64,000 nt of DNA from Novosphingobium fluoreni. GTDB lineage: Bacteria; Pseudomonadota; Alphaproteobacteria; Sphingomonadales; Sphingomonadaceae. Where the stretch lies: the NCBI RefSeq assembly GCF_014196615.1, contig NZ_JACIDY010000003.1:186001-250000 (forward strand), written 5' to 3'. Numbering within the stretch: the stretch's first letter is position 1; every line of letters starts with the position of its first letter. The notes beneath the pieces were generated by a model, which did no database searches, was not told where the DNA came from, and saw nothing but the letters and a program-made list of their open reading frames with translations. The position numbers and the translations under genes are program-made. Below are positions 8,833-21,935 of this stretch, one piece after another.

Positions 8833-10260
8833 TTAGCGCGCCAACAGCACCGCCGGAGCCTCTATGAGTTTCTTCAGCGCTTGCGCGAAGCTGGCGGCAT
8901 CCCAGCCGTCGACGACGCGGTGATCGCAGCTCATCGAGATATTCATCAGCTTGCGCTTCTCGACCCGCTCCTGCCCGTCCGCACCGCGCACGAACATCGG
9001 CCGCTCGACGATGCGGTTGGGGCCGATGATCGCGACCTCCGGGCGGTTGATGACAGGCGTCGTCGCCACGCCGCCCATCGGCCCCAGCGAGGTGACGGTG
9101 ATAGTGGAGCCGGAAAGCTCGGCCGACTTGGCGGTGCCATCGCGGGCGGCCTGGGCGAGGCGGCCGATCTCGTGCGCCAGTTGCCACAAGTTACGATCCT
9201 GCGCGTCCCGAATCACCGGCACCATCAGGCCTGCCGGAGTTTGTGCCGCCATGCCCAGGTGCACCGCGCCGTAGCGGGTCACTACGCCCGCCTCATCGTC
9301 GTAATGAGCGTTGAGCATCGGGAACTCGGGGATCAGGCGGCAGATCGCGCTGATCAAGAACGGCAGCATGGTCAGCTTGGGGCGATCCCCCCGAGCCGCG
9401 TTCAACTGCGCTCGTGCTTCCTCCAAGGCGGTGACATCGTATTCCTCGACATAGGAGAAATGCGGGATGCGGCGCTTGGAGGCGGCCATGTTCTCGGCGA
9501 TCCGGCGGCGCAGGCCGATGACGCGCACCTGCTCGTCCGCACCCTTGCGCCCGGCGGGCTGGAAGCCACCTGCGGCGTTGTAGGCCAGGAAGGCATCGAG
9601 ATCGGCGTGGCGGACGCGGCCATCCTCCGCCGAGCGCACTTCGCCAAGGTCTATGGCCAAATCGGCGGCGCGCTTGCGCACGGCGGGGCTGGCAAGGACT
9701 TTGGCGGCGGGGTGTGCTGGCTTTATGCCACCCTTCCCGTTCGGGTCGAGCGGTGCCGAGACACGGGGTTCAGGGGTTGCGCGCGGTGTCTCGACTTCCG
9801 CTGCAGGCGGAAGTTTATCCGGAGCGCCCGCTGTGCGGGCAGACGAGGGGCTCGACACGAACGGGGGTGATGTCTGAATCTGCTCGGCCGCCATGGCGCG
9901 ATCGGCATCATCGGCATCGGGGTTTTCGGCCTCGATCCGCTCCTCGACCACTTCGGCCTTTGGGGCGGGAGCAGGCGCGGCAGCAGAAGCCGGAGCCGCC
10001 GGAGCTTCCTCCACGTCCCCTTCCGTCTCGATCACCACCAAGGGCGAGCCGATGGCGATCACGTCGCCCTCTGCGCCGGCCACTTCGACGATCTTGCCCG
10101 AAACCGGGCTCTCCATCTCTACAGTGGCCTTGTCGGTCATCATGTCGGCCAGGCGGCCGTCTTCCTCGACCATGTCGCCGATCTTGACGTGCCAGGCGAC
10201 GATTTCAGCCTCGGCGATGCCTTCGCCAATGTCGGGCAAGCGAAATGTGTAACGACCCAT
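8833..10260 (-). CDS. bkdB: Branched-chain 2-oxoacid dehydrogenase E2 (lipoamide acyltransferase)
   Basis: E2 core of the complex that oxidatively decarboxylates the 2-oxoacids from Val, Leu and Ile to acyl-CoA. The 475-residue layout is as follows. A lipoyl domain at residues 3-78 has lipoyl-Lys44 in MMTDKATVEME. An Ala/Pro/Glu-rich linker follows. A peripheral-subunit-binding domain near 180-225 begins HPAAKVLASPAVRKRA. The catalytic domain carries DHRVVDGWDAASF with His447 and Asp451. Met-Met before DKA in the lipoyl motif is typical of branched-chain E2. It follows E1beta by only 4 bases. An E3 gene is not in the window. Confidence 0.94.
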   Translation of the reverse strand: MGRYTFRLPDIGEGIAEAEIVAWHVKIGDMVEEDGRLADMMTDKATVEMESPVSGKIVEVAGAEGDVIAIGSPLVVIETEGDVEEAPAAPASAAAPAPAPKAEVVEERIEAENPDADDADRAMAAEQIQTSPPFVSSPSSARTAGAPDKLPPAAEVETPRATPEPRVSAPLDPNGKGGIKPAHPAAKVLASPAVRKRAADLAIDLGEVRSAEDGRVRHADLDAFLAYNAAGGFQPAGRKGADEQVRVIGLRRRIAENMAASKRRIPHFSYVEEYDVTALEEARAQLNAARGDRPKLTMLPFLISAICRLIPEFPMLNAHYDDEAGVVTRYGAVHLGMAAQTPAGLMVPVIRDAQDRNLWQLAHEIGRLAQAARDGTAKSAELSGSTITVTSLGPMGGVATTPVINRPEVAIIGPNRIVERPMFVRGADGQERVEKRKLMNISMSCDHRVVDGWDAASFAQALKKLIEAPAVLLAR

Positions 10261-10264
10261 TGGA

Positions 10265-11317
10265 TCAGTCCTTCAACAAACGATCGACCGCCTCACCGAT
10301 GCGGACGGGACCGGGGAAATACGCCCACTCGAGGCTGTGCGGATAAGGCGTGTCAAAACCGGTGACGCGCTCCACCGGGGCTTCCAGGTGATAGAAGCAC
10401 CGCTCCTGCACCAGCGCCGACAATTCCGCGCCGAAGCCGGAGGTGCGTGTCGCCTCGTGTATCACTAGGCATTTCCCGGTCTTTTCCACAGAGGCTTGCA
10501 CAGTCTCGATATCGAGCGGCACCAGGGTGCGCAGGTCGATGATTTCGGCATCGACGCCTTTTTCGGCCAGTACCGCCTCGGCAACGTGGATCATCGTGCC
10601 GTAAGCCAGCACGGTCAGCGCCGAGCCTTCCCGCACCACGCGCGCCTTGCCCAGCGGAATCTTGTAGTACCCTTCGGGCACCTTGCCGCCGGGATGGCTC
10701 TTCCAGGTCTTGGACGGGTTGTCGTAATAGCCGTCGAACGGGCCATTGTAGATGCGCTTGGGCTCGAAGAAGATGACCGGGTCATTGTCCTCGATCGCGG
10801 CGATGAGCAGGCCCTTGGCATCGTGCGGGGTGGCCGGGATCACCGTCTTCAGGCCCGCAACGTGGGTGAACAGCGCCTCCGGGCTCTGGCTGTGCGTCTG
10901 GCCGCCGAAAATCCCGCCGCCGAATGGAGAGCGGATCGTGATCGGCGCGGTGAACTCTCCGGCAGAGCGATAGCGCAGCCGGGCCGCCTCGGACACCAGC
11001 TGGTCGAGGCCGGGATAGATATAATCGGCGAACTGGATTTCCGGCACCGGGCGCAGGCCATAGGCGGCCATGCCCACCGCCGCGCCGATGATGCCGCATT
11101 CGTTGATCGGCGAATCGAACACGCGGTTCTTGCCGAACTTGCTCTGCAGCCCGGCGGTGGCGCGGAAAACGCCGCCGAAATAGCCTACGTCCTCACCCAT
11201 GATGACGATATCGGGATCGCGGGCCATCATGATGTCGAGCGCTTCGTTGATCGCCTCGATCATGTTGAGCGGGCGCGAAGGTGCATCGTGCAGGCTGACG
11301 GGTTCTTCCTCGATCAT
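10265..11317 (-). CDS. bkdA2: Branched-chain 2-oxoacid dehydrogenase E1 beta
   Basis: Beta subunit of the thiamine-diphosphate E1 heterotetramer. The 350-residue product contains MIEAINEALDIMMARDPDI, MGEDVGYFGGVFRAT (the Glu that activates ThDP is in GEDVG), PINECGIIGAAVGMA, and the C-terminal transketolase domain with VPLDIETVQASVEKTGK. I take the ATG at 11317, which overlaps the E1alpha stop (TGATG) and has GGAGA upstream. An earlier in-frame start at 11353 would overlap E1alpha by 12 codons. The length matches bkdA2 and BCKDHB rather than pyruvate dehydrogenase beta with a fused lipoyl domain. Confidence 0.94.
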   Translation of the reverse strand: MIEEEPVSLHDAPSRPLNMIEAINEALDIMMARDPDIVIMGEDVGYFGGVFRATAGLQSKFGKNRVFDSPINECGIIGAAVGMAAYGLRPVPEIQFADYIYPGLDQLVSEAARLRYRSAGEFTAPITIRSPFGGGIFGGQTHSQSPEALFTHVAGLKTVIPATPHDAKGLLIAAIEDNDPVIFFEPKRIYNGPFDGYYDNPSKTWKSHPGGKVPEGYYKIPLGKARVVREGSALTVLAYGTMIHVAEAVLAEKGVDAEIIDLRTLVPLDIETVQASVEKTGKCLVIHEATRTSGFGAELSALVQERCFYHLEAPVERVTGFDTPYPHSLEWAYFPGPVRIGEAVDRLLKD

Positions 11318-12630
11318 CAGCGTGTCTCCCCGTCTTCTTTCCATTCGGGCCATTTGGTCCGCCGCTCGCGAATGGCCTGTTCGGCCTGCTCCTCAAGATG
11401 CCAGGGCAGTTCCTCGAACACGTCCTCGAACATCGTGTGGAAAGGGTGGTGGAGGCCGTGGCCGAGAATGCCGTTCTTTTCGGCCTCCTTGGTGGCGGCT
11501 TTCACCTGCTCCGCCAGTTCGCGATCCATGGCGGTCTGCTGGTCTTCCGACCATTCGCCCAGCGCGATGAGGTGGTGCATCAGCCGCGCGATCGGATCGC
11601 CCAGCGGCCACTCCTGCCGCTCCTGCACGGAACGATAGGCGCTGGGATCGTCAGAGGTGGAATGCCCCTCGGCGCGATAGGTGAAATGCTCGATCAGGGT
11701 CGGCCCGGCATTCGCCCGCGCCCGGTCCGCCGCCCAGCGCGTGGCGGCATAGACCGCCAGCGCATCGTTGCCGTCCACGCGAAGCCCGGCGATGCCATAG
11801 CCCTCCGCCCGTGCCGCGAAAGTGGCGCGCTCAGCCCCTGCAAAGCCGGAGAAGCTGGAAATCGCCCACTGGTTGTTGACGACGTTCAGCACCACCGGCG
11901 CGTTGTAAACGGTGGCGAAGGTCATCGCCGCGTGGAAGTCTCCTTCAGCGCTCGAACCCTCGCCGATGAAGGCGGTGGCGATGCGGGTGTCGCCCTTGAT
12001 CGCGCTGGCCATCGCCCAGCCCACCGCCTGCGGGAACTGCGTGGCGAGATTGCCGGAGATCGTGAAGAAGCCATAATCGCGCGCCGAATACATGATCGGC
12101 AGCTGGCGGCCCTTCAGCTTGTCCGCCCGGTTGGAATAGATCTGGTTGACCATCTCCAGCAGCGGATAATCGCGCGCGATCAGCACGCCTTGCTGGCGAT
12201 AGCTGGGAAACACCATGTCCTGTCGATCGAGGGCATAGGCGCTGGCGACCGAGGTCGCCTCTTCGCCGGTACACTTCATATAGAAGCTGGTCTTGCCCTG
12301 GCGCTGGCTGCGGTAGAGCCGATCGTCGAACGCCCGCGTCAGCGCCATCGTGCGCAGCATCCGGCGCAGCGTCTCGGCGTCAAGCTTGGGGTCCCACGGC
12401 CCGACGGCGCGGTGATCCTCATCCAGCACGCGGATCAGATCCACGCACAAGGGCTTCGTTTCCGATGCCGGGCATGTCTCATCCGGGCGGGGTTGCGCAC
12501 CGGCCGGCGGGATATCGATATGCGAGTAATCGACGGTGTCGCCCGGCCGAAAGCGCGGCTCGGGCACATGCAGTTGCAGTGGCGGCAGATTGCCGCGTGG
12601 CGGTGCCGACTTGGAGCCGCTATCGGCCAT
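11317..12630 (-). CDS. bkdA1: Branched-chain 2-oxoacid dehydrogenase E1 alpha
   Basis: Alpha subunit of E1, which decarboxylates the branched-chain 2-oxoacid on ThDP. The 437-residue product has an N-terminal extension of about 80 residues, as in BkdA1/BCKDHA. Then come TRAFDDRLYRSQRQGKTSFY, the ThDP/Mg motif starting GEGSSAEGDFHAA and ending VVNNQWAIS, and the phospho-loop region YRAEGHSTSDDPSAYRS, which is characteristic of branched-chain E1alpha. The ATG at 12630 has GGGAG seven bases upstream and is preferred over a GTG/ATG frame extension to 12666. It is the first gene of a three-gene leftward operon. Confidence 0.94.
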   Translation of the reverse strand: MADSGSKSAPPRGNLPPLQLHVPEPRFRPGDTVDYSHIDIPPAGAQPRPDETCPASETKPLCVDLIRVLDEDHRAVGPWDPKLDAETLRRMLRTMALTRAFDDRLYRSQRQGKTSFYMKCTGEEATSVASAYALDRQDMVFPSYRQQGVLIARDYPLLEMVNQIYSNRADKLKGRQLPIMYSARDYGFFTISGNLATQFPQAVGWAMASAIKGDTRIATAFIGEGSSAEGDFHAAMTFATVYNAPVVLNVVNNQWAISSFSGFAGAERATFAARAEGYGIAGLRVDGNDALAVYAATRWAADRARANAGPTLIEHFTYRAEGHSTSDDPSAYRSVQERQEWPLGDPIARLMHHLIALGEWSEDQQTAMDRELAEQVKAATKEAEKNGILGHGLHHPFHTMFEDVFEELPWHLEEQAEQAIRERRTKWPEWKEDGETR

Positions 12631-12722
12631 TTCGCATCTCCCGCGCTTGCTCAGGAGACAAGGCACCCGAGAAGCATTGTTCTAAGATGCGGTCATAATA
12701 TTGCGCGCTTCCGCAATGTCAA

Positions 12723-13670
12723 TCAGACCGCGACAGGTGCCGCGATGTGTTCCTGGGGTGCATATCCGCTCACCGTCATGTCTTCGATCCGATAGTCGAA
12801 GATCGAGGCGGGGCGCCGGTTGAAGGTCAATCTCCCCTCTCCTGCCGGGATTCGGGAAAGCTGTTCTTCCACCAGGGCCGCGTGATTGAGATACAGGTGC
12901 ACATCGGCTCCTGTCCAAACGACTTCGCCCGGCTCCAGGTTGCATTGCTGCGCCAGCATCCGCGTCAGCAGCGCCAGCGACCACATGTTGAAGGCAAAGC
13001 CCAGCCCCAGGTCGCAGCTGCGCTGAAACAGCATGCCGGAAAGCCGCCCGTTGGCGACGTGAAACTGATAAGTCTTGTGGCACGGCGGCAGCGCCATCGC
13101 GTCCAGCTCCGCCACGTTCCACCCTTCGATGATATGGCGGCGGCTGCCGGGGTTGTGCTGGAGGCTCTCGACCAACTCCGCGATCTGGTTGACGCCGGGG
13201 CCTTGCTTGTAAAGCCCTTCGCCCACCGGCTGGTACGTCGGCCAATCGACCCACTGCTTGCCGTAGACCGGTCCCAGGTCGCCCCAACGCTCGGCAAACT
13301 CTGCATCCTCCACGATCCGGCGGGAAAAGGCCGCCCGCTCGATCGGCTCACCGGTTTCGCGGCGATAACGGTCCAGCGGCCAGTCGGTCCAGATTTCCAC
13401 CCCTTGCGCGCACAGGGCGCGGATGTTGGTGTCTCCCGTCAGGAACCACAGCAGTTCGCGCGTGGCCGTTTTCCAGTAGACGCGCTTGGTGGTCAGCAGC
13501 GGCATCGCGCCATCGGCCAGATTGAAGCGGATCGTCTCGCCAAACAGGGATCGCGTGCCGACGCCGGTGCGGTCCACCCGCTCGTCGCCCTCTTCCCAGA
13601 TGCGGCGCATCAGGTCCAGGTACTGCCACTCCCAGTGGCGCGAGCGGTCGTTAGCATCAGCCATCCGCAT
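12723..13670 (-). CDS. thyA: Thymidylate synthase
   Basis: Methylates dUMP to dTMP with 5,10-methylene-THF, the only de novo source of thymidylate in organisms lacking thyX. The product has 315 residues, longer than the 264 of E. coli because of extra sequence between about residues 85 and 160. Key motifs are DRTGVGTRSLFGE, LLTTKRVYWKTATRELLWFL, the catalytic Cys197 in LPPCHKTYQF, RSCDLGLGFAFN, and the HLYLNH phosphate/dUMP motif. An alternative ATG lies two codons downstream. It is upstream of the bkd operon on the same strand, with about 92 bases between. Confidence 0.95.
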   Translation of the reverse strand: MRMADANDRSRHWEWQYLDLMRRIWEEGDERVDRTGVGTRSLFGETIRFNLADGAMPLLTTKRVYWKTATRELLWFLTGDTNIRALCAQGVEIWTDWPLDRYRRETGEPIERAAFSRRIVEDAEFAERWGDLGPVYGKQWVDWPTYQPVGEGLYKQGPGVNQIAELVESLQHNPGSRRHIIEGWNVAELDAMALPPCHKTYQFHVANGRLSGMLFQRSCDLGLGFAFNMWSLALLTRMLAQQCNLEPGEVVWTGADVHLYLNHAALVEEQLSRIPAGEGRLTFNRRPASIFDYRIEDMTVSGYAPQEHIAAPVAV

Positions 13671-13739
13671 TGATTAGGCCCGCCACAGCGACGTGCCAAG
13701 CCGACGCGGAGAAAAGCACACAGAGTTGTCGCTGCCCGC

Positions 13740-13768
13740 TTGCCCTCCCCCCAATCGCTCTCTATAGG
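13740..13768 (+). promoter_or_regulatory. Promoter candidate for tRNA-Pro
   Basis: TTGCCC (13740-13745), a 17-base spacer and TATAGG (13763-13768), about 40 bases before the mature tRNA-Pro. Spacing and -10 fit a sigma70-type promoter. Confidence 0.5.
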
Positions 13769-13809
13769 CGCGCTCCTGTCTCGAGCCGACGAAAGTCGGC
13801 ACGATCGGT

Positions 13810-13886
13810 CGGGGAGTAGCTCAGCCTGGTAGAGCACTGTCTTCGGGAGGCAGGGGCCGGAGGTTCGAATCCTCTCTCCCCGACCA
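13810..13886 (+). tRNA. tRNA-Pro (CGG)
   Basis: The cloverleaf has acceptor CGGGGAG / CTCCCCG, D arm AGCTCAGCCTGGTAGAGC, anticodon loop TTCGGGA with anticodon CGG, T arm GGAGGTTCGAATCCTCT, and an encoded CCA. The first base is C, as is usual for tRNA-Pro. Confidence 0.96.
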
Positions 13887-14023
13887 TTTCATTTTTTTGC
13901 TGGTGGTCGCGTTTACTGGGCTTCGCGACGGTGGCCCTTGGGCCCGCCAACATCATTACCCGTTCTTAATCACACTCTAAGCATTTCCGGCTAGTTCTGT
14001 GCCCGTAGTAGGGGTGGATCGGC

Positions 14024-15220
14024 ATGAATGTTCCGGAGATGCTCGTCCGGCGGGTGGATGAGTTGAATGGCAAGGCGCGCTTTTTCGTTGCCGCCGTGGC
14101 GGTGATGGGCCTGTTGCTGATCGGTTCCTCCATCGTCGCATGGCAATCGAGCAAGGAGCAGAAAAGGCTCGACGCCGCCTACACCCAAACAATGCGCGTG
14201 CTGCGCACCACGGCAACCGTCAAGGTGGCGACACTGGAAACCTTGCGGGGTGAACGCGGCTTCCTGCTGACCGGCCGCCCCGCCGAACTGCAGCCATACT
14301 TTGCCGGTCGCCGCGAACTGGCCCGCAGTCTCGACGAACTCGATCGCTACGTGCCCGAATCGAACGGCCATGACGCGATGTACGATCTGCGGCACAGCGC
14401 CGGTGAATTCCTGCTCCACGTGGACGAGGTGGTCCGCCTCACCCGAGCCGGTCAGATCGACCGCGCGCGGCTGACAGTGCAGCGTAGCGCGGTGGGCGAT
14501 GTGATCGCCGCGATCGATCGCACGTCAGACGTAGTGATCGCCGAGGAGCGCGCGCGGCTGGACGATTTGCAGGACAATGCGGCGCGCGTGATGAAGACGC
14601 TGCTGCGGTTCGTCTATCTCACCTCATTAGCCGGTCTGTGCCTGCTGGCCCTGGCCGTGGTCGCCGCGATCGCCTTGCGCCGCTCGTTCCAGCGCGAGAA
14701 GGCCTATCAGGCCGAGCTGCGCAAGCGTGCCGAAACCGACGAGTTGACCGGCGTTTCCAACCGGCGCGAACTGCTCAGCTATCTGGAAACCCGAATGGCG
14801 GAGGCTCGGCGGCTGGGCACGCCCCTGTCGTTCGCCATGTTCGACATCGACAACTTCAAGCGCGTCAATGACACGCACGGCCATGGCGTGGGAGACGAGG
14901 CCATCCGGCACGTCGTGTCCAATGCGCAGGCCACGGTGCGCATCAATGATCGGATCGGACGCATGGGCGGCGAAGAGTTCGGGATCGTCCTGCCCAAGTC
15001 CTCGGAAGAAAACGCCTACATGGTTTGCGAACGCATGCGCGCGCGGCTGCGAGGCAATCCGTTTGCGCTGGACGACACATCGGTGCTGCTGGTCACGATC
15101 AGCACCGGCATCGCCAGCCTGACGGCGGACGATGACGCGGCCAGCTTGATCGAACGAGCGGACAAGGCGCTTTACGAAGCGAAACGCAGCGGACGCGACG
15201 TGGTGAAGCTGGCGGCCTGA
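14024..15220 (+). CDS. Membrane diguanylate cyclase, CHASE3-like sensor plus GGDEF
   Basis: Makes the second messenger c-di-GMP. The 398-residue protein has a transmembrane helix near residues 20-42, an extracytoplasmic helical region of about 150 residues resembling CHASE3 (it contains TLRGERGFLLTGRP), a second transmembrane helix near 195-222, and a C-terminal GGDEF domain. The active-site loop is GGEEF (315-319), which is competent. The inhibitory I-site RxxD (RIND, 306-309) lies exactly five residues before it, so product feedback is likely. It stands alone between tRNA-Pro and the convergent recG. The ligand of the sensor part is unknown. Confidence 0.9.
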   Translation: MNVPEMLVRRVDELNGKARFFVAAVAVMGLLLIGSSIVAWQSSKEQKRLDAAYTQTMRVLRTTATVKVATLETLRGERGFLLTGRPAELQPYFAGRRELARSLDELDRYVPESNGHDAMYDLRHSAGEFLLHVDEVVRLTRAGQIDRARLTVQRSAVGDVIAAIDRTSDVVIAEERARLDDLQDNAARVMKTLLRFVYLTSLAGLCLLALAVVAAIALRRSFQREKAYQAELRKRAETDELTGVSNRRELLSYLETRMAEARRLGTPLSFAMFDIDNFKRVNDTHGHGVGDEAIRHVVSNAQATVRINDRIGRMGGEEFGIVLPKSSEENAYMVCERMRARLRGNPFALDDTSVLLVTISTGIASLTADDDAASLIERADKALYEAKRSGRDVVKLAA

Positions 15221-15263
15221 GGTTGGCTTCTCCCGCCTTGATCTAGTTCCTAATCAAGGCCGC

Positions 15264-17321
15264 TCAACCACCCCGCAGCAGTTGCACACCCCAATCGCGT
15301 TCGAACAGATAGAGCAGCAGCCGGGCCGCTTCTCCTCGGGGACCGGACAGGCCGCCGTCGCGCTCGATCAGCAGCCGCGCGTCGTCATGCGCGATCGGCA
15401 GCAGTTTCTGGATCTGCTCCAGGGTCGCCACGCGAAACGGCGTGTCGCCTGACTGGCGCGTGCCGAGCAGTTCGCCGCCGCCGCGCAGTTCCAGGTCTTC
15501 CTCCGCCAGACGAAAGCCGTCCTGCGTCTCGCGCATCAAGGCCAGCCGCTTGCGACCGGTCTCCGAAAGCTCGGCACTGCGCAGCAGCAGGCAGACTGAC
15601 TTTTCCGATCCGCGCCCCACGCGCCCGCGCAGCTGGTGCAACTGCGCGAGGCCAAAGCGCTCGGCCTGCTCGATCACCATCAGCGTGGCGTTGGGAACGT
15701 CCACGCCCACCTCGATCACCGTGGTCGCAACCAGCAGCTTGGCCGCGCCGGAGGAAAACCGCTCCATCGCGGCGTCCTTCTGTTCGGGCCGGAGCTGTCC
15801 GTGAACCAGCACGACGTCATCCCCGAATCGCACCTTCAGTGCTGCAAAGCGCGCCTCGGCGGCGGCGAGATCGTCACCCTCGCTTTCGCGCACCATCGGG
15901 CAGACCCAGTAGGCCTGGCCGCCTCCTTCCAGATGGCGAGCAAGCGCTCCGGCCACATCGTCCATCCGGTCGATCGCGATGACGCGGGTGTCAATCGCCT
16001 GTCGTCCCGGCGGCAGTTCGTCGAGGCGCGAGACGTCCATCTCGCCATATTGCGCCAATGTCAGCGTGCGCGGGATCGGCGTTGCGGTCATCGCCAGGAA
16101 GTGCGGGGCACGCCGCCCCTTGCGCGCCAGCAGCAGGCGCTGGCTGACGCCGAAGCGATGCTGCTCGTCGATCACCGCCAGCGCCAGGTTCTTGTAGGCC
16201 ACCGCTTCCTGAAAGATCGCATGGGTGCCGACCAGAATGTCGATCGAACCGTCCAGCAGCCCCATCAAGATCGATTCGCGGGCACGGCCTTTGTCCCGCC
16301 CGGTCAGCAGGGCGATCTCCACCCCGGTGCCCTGCACCATGCGCATCAGCGTTTCGTGATGCTGGCGCGCGAGGATCTCGGTCGGCGCAAGCATGGCCGC
16401 CTGCGCGCCGGCCTCCACCGCGATCAGCATGGCGTTGAGCGCCACCACCGTCTTGCCCGAGCCGACATCACCCTGCAGCAGCCGCAGCATCGGCGCGGAT
16501 TGCGCCAGATCGCCCTGGATCTCCGCGATCGAGCGTTGCTGTGCCCCGGTCAGCGCGAAAGGCAGGTTCAGCTTGGATCGCAAGCGCCCGTCACCCACCA
16601 GCGCCAGCCCCTTCTGCGTCCGGTTGCTGGCGCGCACCAGCATCAGCGCCAGACCGTTGGCCAGCAGTTCGTCATAGGCCAGCCGATCACGCGCCAGGGG
16701 ATTGGGGCCGCGATGCGCGAGTTCCAGCGCCTCGCGCCAGGCCGGCCAGCCCATCCGCTCTACCAGGCCCGGCTCGCACCACTCCGGCAAGTCCGGCACC
16801 GGCTTCAGCGCCTGGCCGACCAGCCCCGTTATCCGGCCCAGCGTCATCCCTTCCGACAGACCATAGACCGGCTCGCGCACTTGCCCTGCCAAGGCAGAGG
16901 CTGCTTCGGCGATATGGTCTGGGTGGACCATCTGCAGCATCTGGCCATACTGGTCGAGCCGCCCGGCGATCCACCGTTTCTCCCCCACCGGCAGCGCTTT
17001 CTTGGCGGCATAGGAGGCGCGGCCGAAATAGCTGATCGCGCAAACGTTGCCGCGCGCATCTTCCGCCAGCACGCGGAATGGCCCCCGTCCCGTGGACGAT
17101 CGATGCTCTCGCACCGTCAGCGCGACGATGATGTTCTCCCCCACCGTGGCCTTATCCAGATCGGCAACGGCATGCCGCTCCACGAAGCGCTCGGGCAGAT
17201 GGTAGATCAGGTCACGCACGCGCGTGAGGCCCAGCTTCTCCAGCGGGCGCATCAGCTTGGGGCCGACGCCTTCCAGCGCCTGCGCATCGACGAACAGGGG
17301 ATTGAGTGCCTCGGGCCGCAT
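15264..17321 (-). CDS. recG: ATP-dependent DNA helicase RecG
   Basis: Double-strand DNA translocase that remodels stalled forks, Holliday junctions and R-loops. The 685-residue product has an N-terminal wedge/OB region (VGPKLMRPLEKLGLTRVRDL, then LIYHLPERFVER), Walker A GDVGSGKT at 284-291, a DEQHRFG Walker B box near 385, SAT-like TATPIPRTL, and the C-terminal VIEVGVDVPNATLMVIE and LHQLRGRVGRG motifs. It converges with the diguanylate cyclase and is divergent from the host-attachment-family gene. Length and motif set are diagnostic and separate it from Mfd, which is also in the window. Confidence 0.96.
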   Translation of the reverse strand: MRPEALNPLFVDAQALEGVGPKLMRPLEKLGLTRVRDLIYHLPERFVERHAVADLDKATVGENIIVALTVREHRSSTGRGPFRVLAEDARGNVCAISYFGRASYAAKKALPVGEKRWIAGRLDQYGQMLQMVHPDHIAEAASALAGQVREPVYGLSEGMTLGRITGLVGQALKPVPDLPEWCEPGLVERMGWPAWREALELAHRGPNPLARDRLAYDELLANGLALMLVRASNRTQKGLALVGDGRLRSKLNLPFALTGAQQRSIAEIQGDLAQSAPMLRLLQGDVGSGKTVVALNAMLIAVEAGAQAAMLAPTEILARQHHETLMRMVQGTGVEIALLTGRDKGRARESILMGLLDGSIDILVGTHAIFQEAVAYKNLALAVIDEQHRFGVSQRLLLARKGRRAPHFLAMTATPIPRTLTLAQYGEMDVSRLDELPPGRQAIDTRVIAIDRMDDVAGALARHLEGGGQAYWVCPMVRESEGDDLAAAEARFAALKVRFGDDVVLVHGQLRPEQKDAAMERFSSGAAKLLVATTVIEVGVDVPNATLMVIEQAERFGLAQLHQLRGRVGRGSEKSVCLLLRSAELSETGRKRLALMRETQDGFRLAEEDLELRGGGELLGTRQSGDTPFRVATLEQIQKLLPIAHDDARLLIERDGGLSGPRGEAARLLLYLFERDWGVQLLRGG

Positions 17322-17426
17322 GGCGCGCCTTCTAGCCCGCTAACGGACCGTTTCGCCAGTCGCCTCGGAACAGCCCGGTGTGGAGGATCGTTGCGGCTGC
17401 ACGTTTGTCATAGAAGAGGAGAAGCC

Positions 17427-17849
17427 ATGTCGCTGCCCAAGGGAACCGCCATCGCCGTTGTCGACGGAACCAAGTTCGAGCTTTACCGCAACACCGGCAC
17501 CGAAGCAGAACCCAAGCTGGGCGCGGTCGAGACGCCGGAACTGGAACTGACCAACTTCAGCGCCGGCGCACGGATCAACGATGGCGGCGCAAGGCATTCG
17601 GCCCGGACCGGAGACGGCAGCAACGATTCGGTGGATGAAAGCGCGCACGCCATCGCCGTGGCGGATTGGTTGAACCACCAGGTGCTGACCAACAAGATCG
17701 AAAGCCTTGTCATCATCGCAGATCCCAAATCGTTGGGAGAGATGCGCAAGCGCTATCACAAGCAACTGGAAGCCGTCCTGAAAAAGGAACTGTCCAAGAC
17801 GCTGACCGGGCGCCCGGCGGCCGACATCATGAAGGCGCTGGAAGACTGA
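17427..17849 (+). CDS. Host-attachment family protein (PF10116-like)
   Basis: A 140-residue cytoplasmic-looking protein resembling the family annotated as required for attachment to host cells, first described in Agrobacterium. The start reads GTAIAVVDGTKFELYRNTG, followed by DESAHAIAVADWLNHQVL and LVIIADPKSLGEMRKRYHK, ending in KTLTGRPAADIMKALE. This DGxxxELYRN ... ADPKxLGxxR pattern is typical of the family. The ATG at 17427 has AGAGGAG nine bases upstream. The biochemical role is not established; the name comes from a mutant phenotype and need not apply here. Confidence 0.8.
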   Translation: MSLPKGTAIAVVDGTKFELYRNTGTEAEPKLGAVETPELELTNFSAGARINDGGARHSARTGDGSNDSVDESAHAIAVADWLNHQVLTNKIESLVIIADPKSLGEMRKRYHKQLEAVLKKELSKTLTGRPAADIMKALED

Positions 17850-17946
17850 ACCGCGTGCGTCGCTCCGGGGTTCTCTCGGCGCGACGCGCATGTGCTGCCT
17901 CCTCGTCCCCTTGTCCCTCCCCGCAGGTTGGCTTACCTCGCACCCC

Positions 17947-18234
17947 ATGTCTTCACCGAACCCCGGCCCTGAGCTTCCGCCCCGCCTCGCCCGCATCCGC
18001 TTCCGCGCCTGGCACCGTGGCACGCGGGAGGCGGACTACATGATCGGCTGCTTCTTCGATCGCTTCCACCACGATTGGTCGGAGAAAGACGTGCTGTGGT
18101 TCGAGGATCTGCTGGAAGAGGACGACGTCCACGTCATGGCCTGGGCGCTCAAGACCGAGCCGGTGCCGGAACGCTACGCCGGCCCCTTGATGGAGCGGAT
18201 GCAGCAACTGGACTACGTTGATATTCCCAGGTGA
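17947..18234 (+). CDS. sdhE: SdhE/Sdh5 FAD assembly factor
   Basis: Small protein (95 residues) that promotes covalent flavinylation of the succinate dehydrogenase flavoprotein. The hallmark RGxxE motif is seen as RGTREAD, within RIRFRAWHRGTREADYMIG, followed by FFDRFHHDWSEKDVLWFEDLLEEDD. The ATG at 17947 (MSSPNPGPEL) is preferred over an upstream Met at 17890 that would add a hydrophobic extension not found in the family. It sits about 110 bases upstream of mfd on the same strand, an order common in alphaproteobacteria. Confidence 0.9.
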   Translation: MSSPNPGPELPPRLARIRFRAWHRGTREADYMIGCFFDRFHHDWSEKDVLWFEDLLEEDDVHVMAWALKTEPVPERYAGPLMERMQQLDYVDIPR

Positions 18235-18347
18235 GCTCATCGGGCTGACTTAGCCGAGCCAGCTTGCCAACCAGAACACTTGCCGAACGCAGCCCTCCCG
18301 CTTATCGGGTCGGCGCATGCCCCGCCCTCGCCGATTTCCCAGCACTC

Positions 18348-21836
<3,489 letters not shown>

Positions 21837-21935
21837 GGGCCCGCGCGCCCCATTCCCACGCCTCGTAGCGGGCAGCAAACGTCGCCCCGCCTAAGCTTAC
21901 CCAATCGCAAGCATTCCTCCTTAAACCCTGCGCGC

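Noticed and set aside
15636..17849. 737-codon forward frame across recG and the host-attachment gene
   Set aside because: Only the last 140 codons, from ATG 17427, are real; the rest is antisense to recG.
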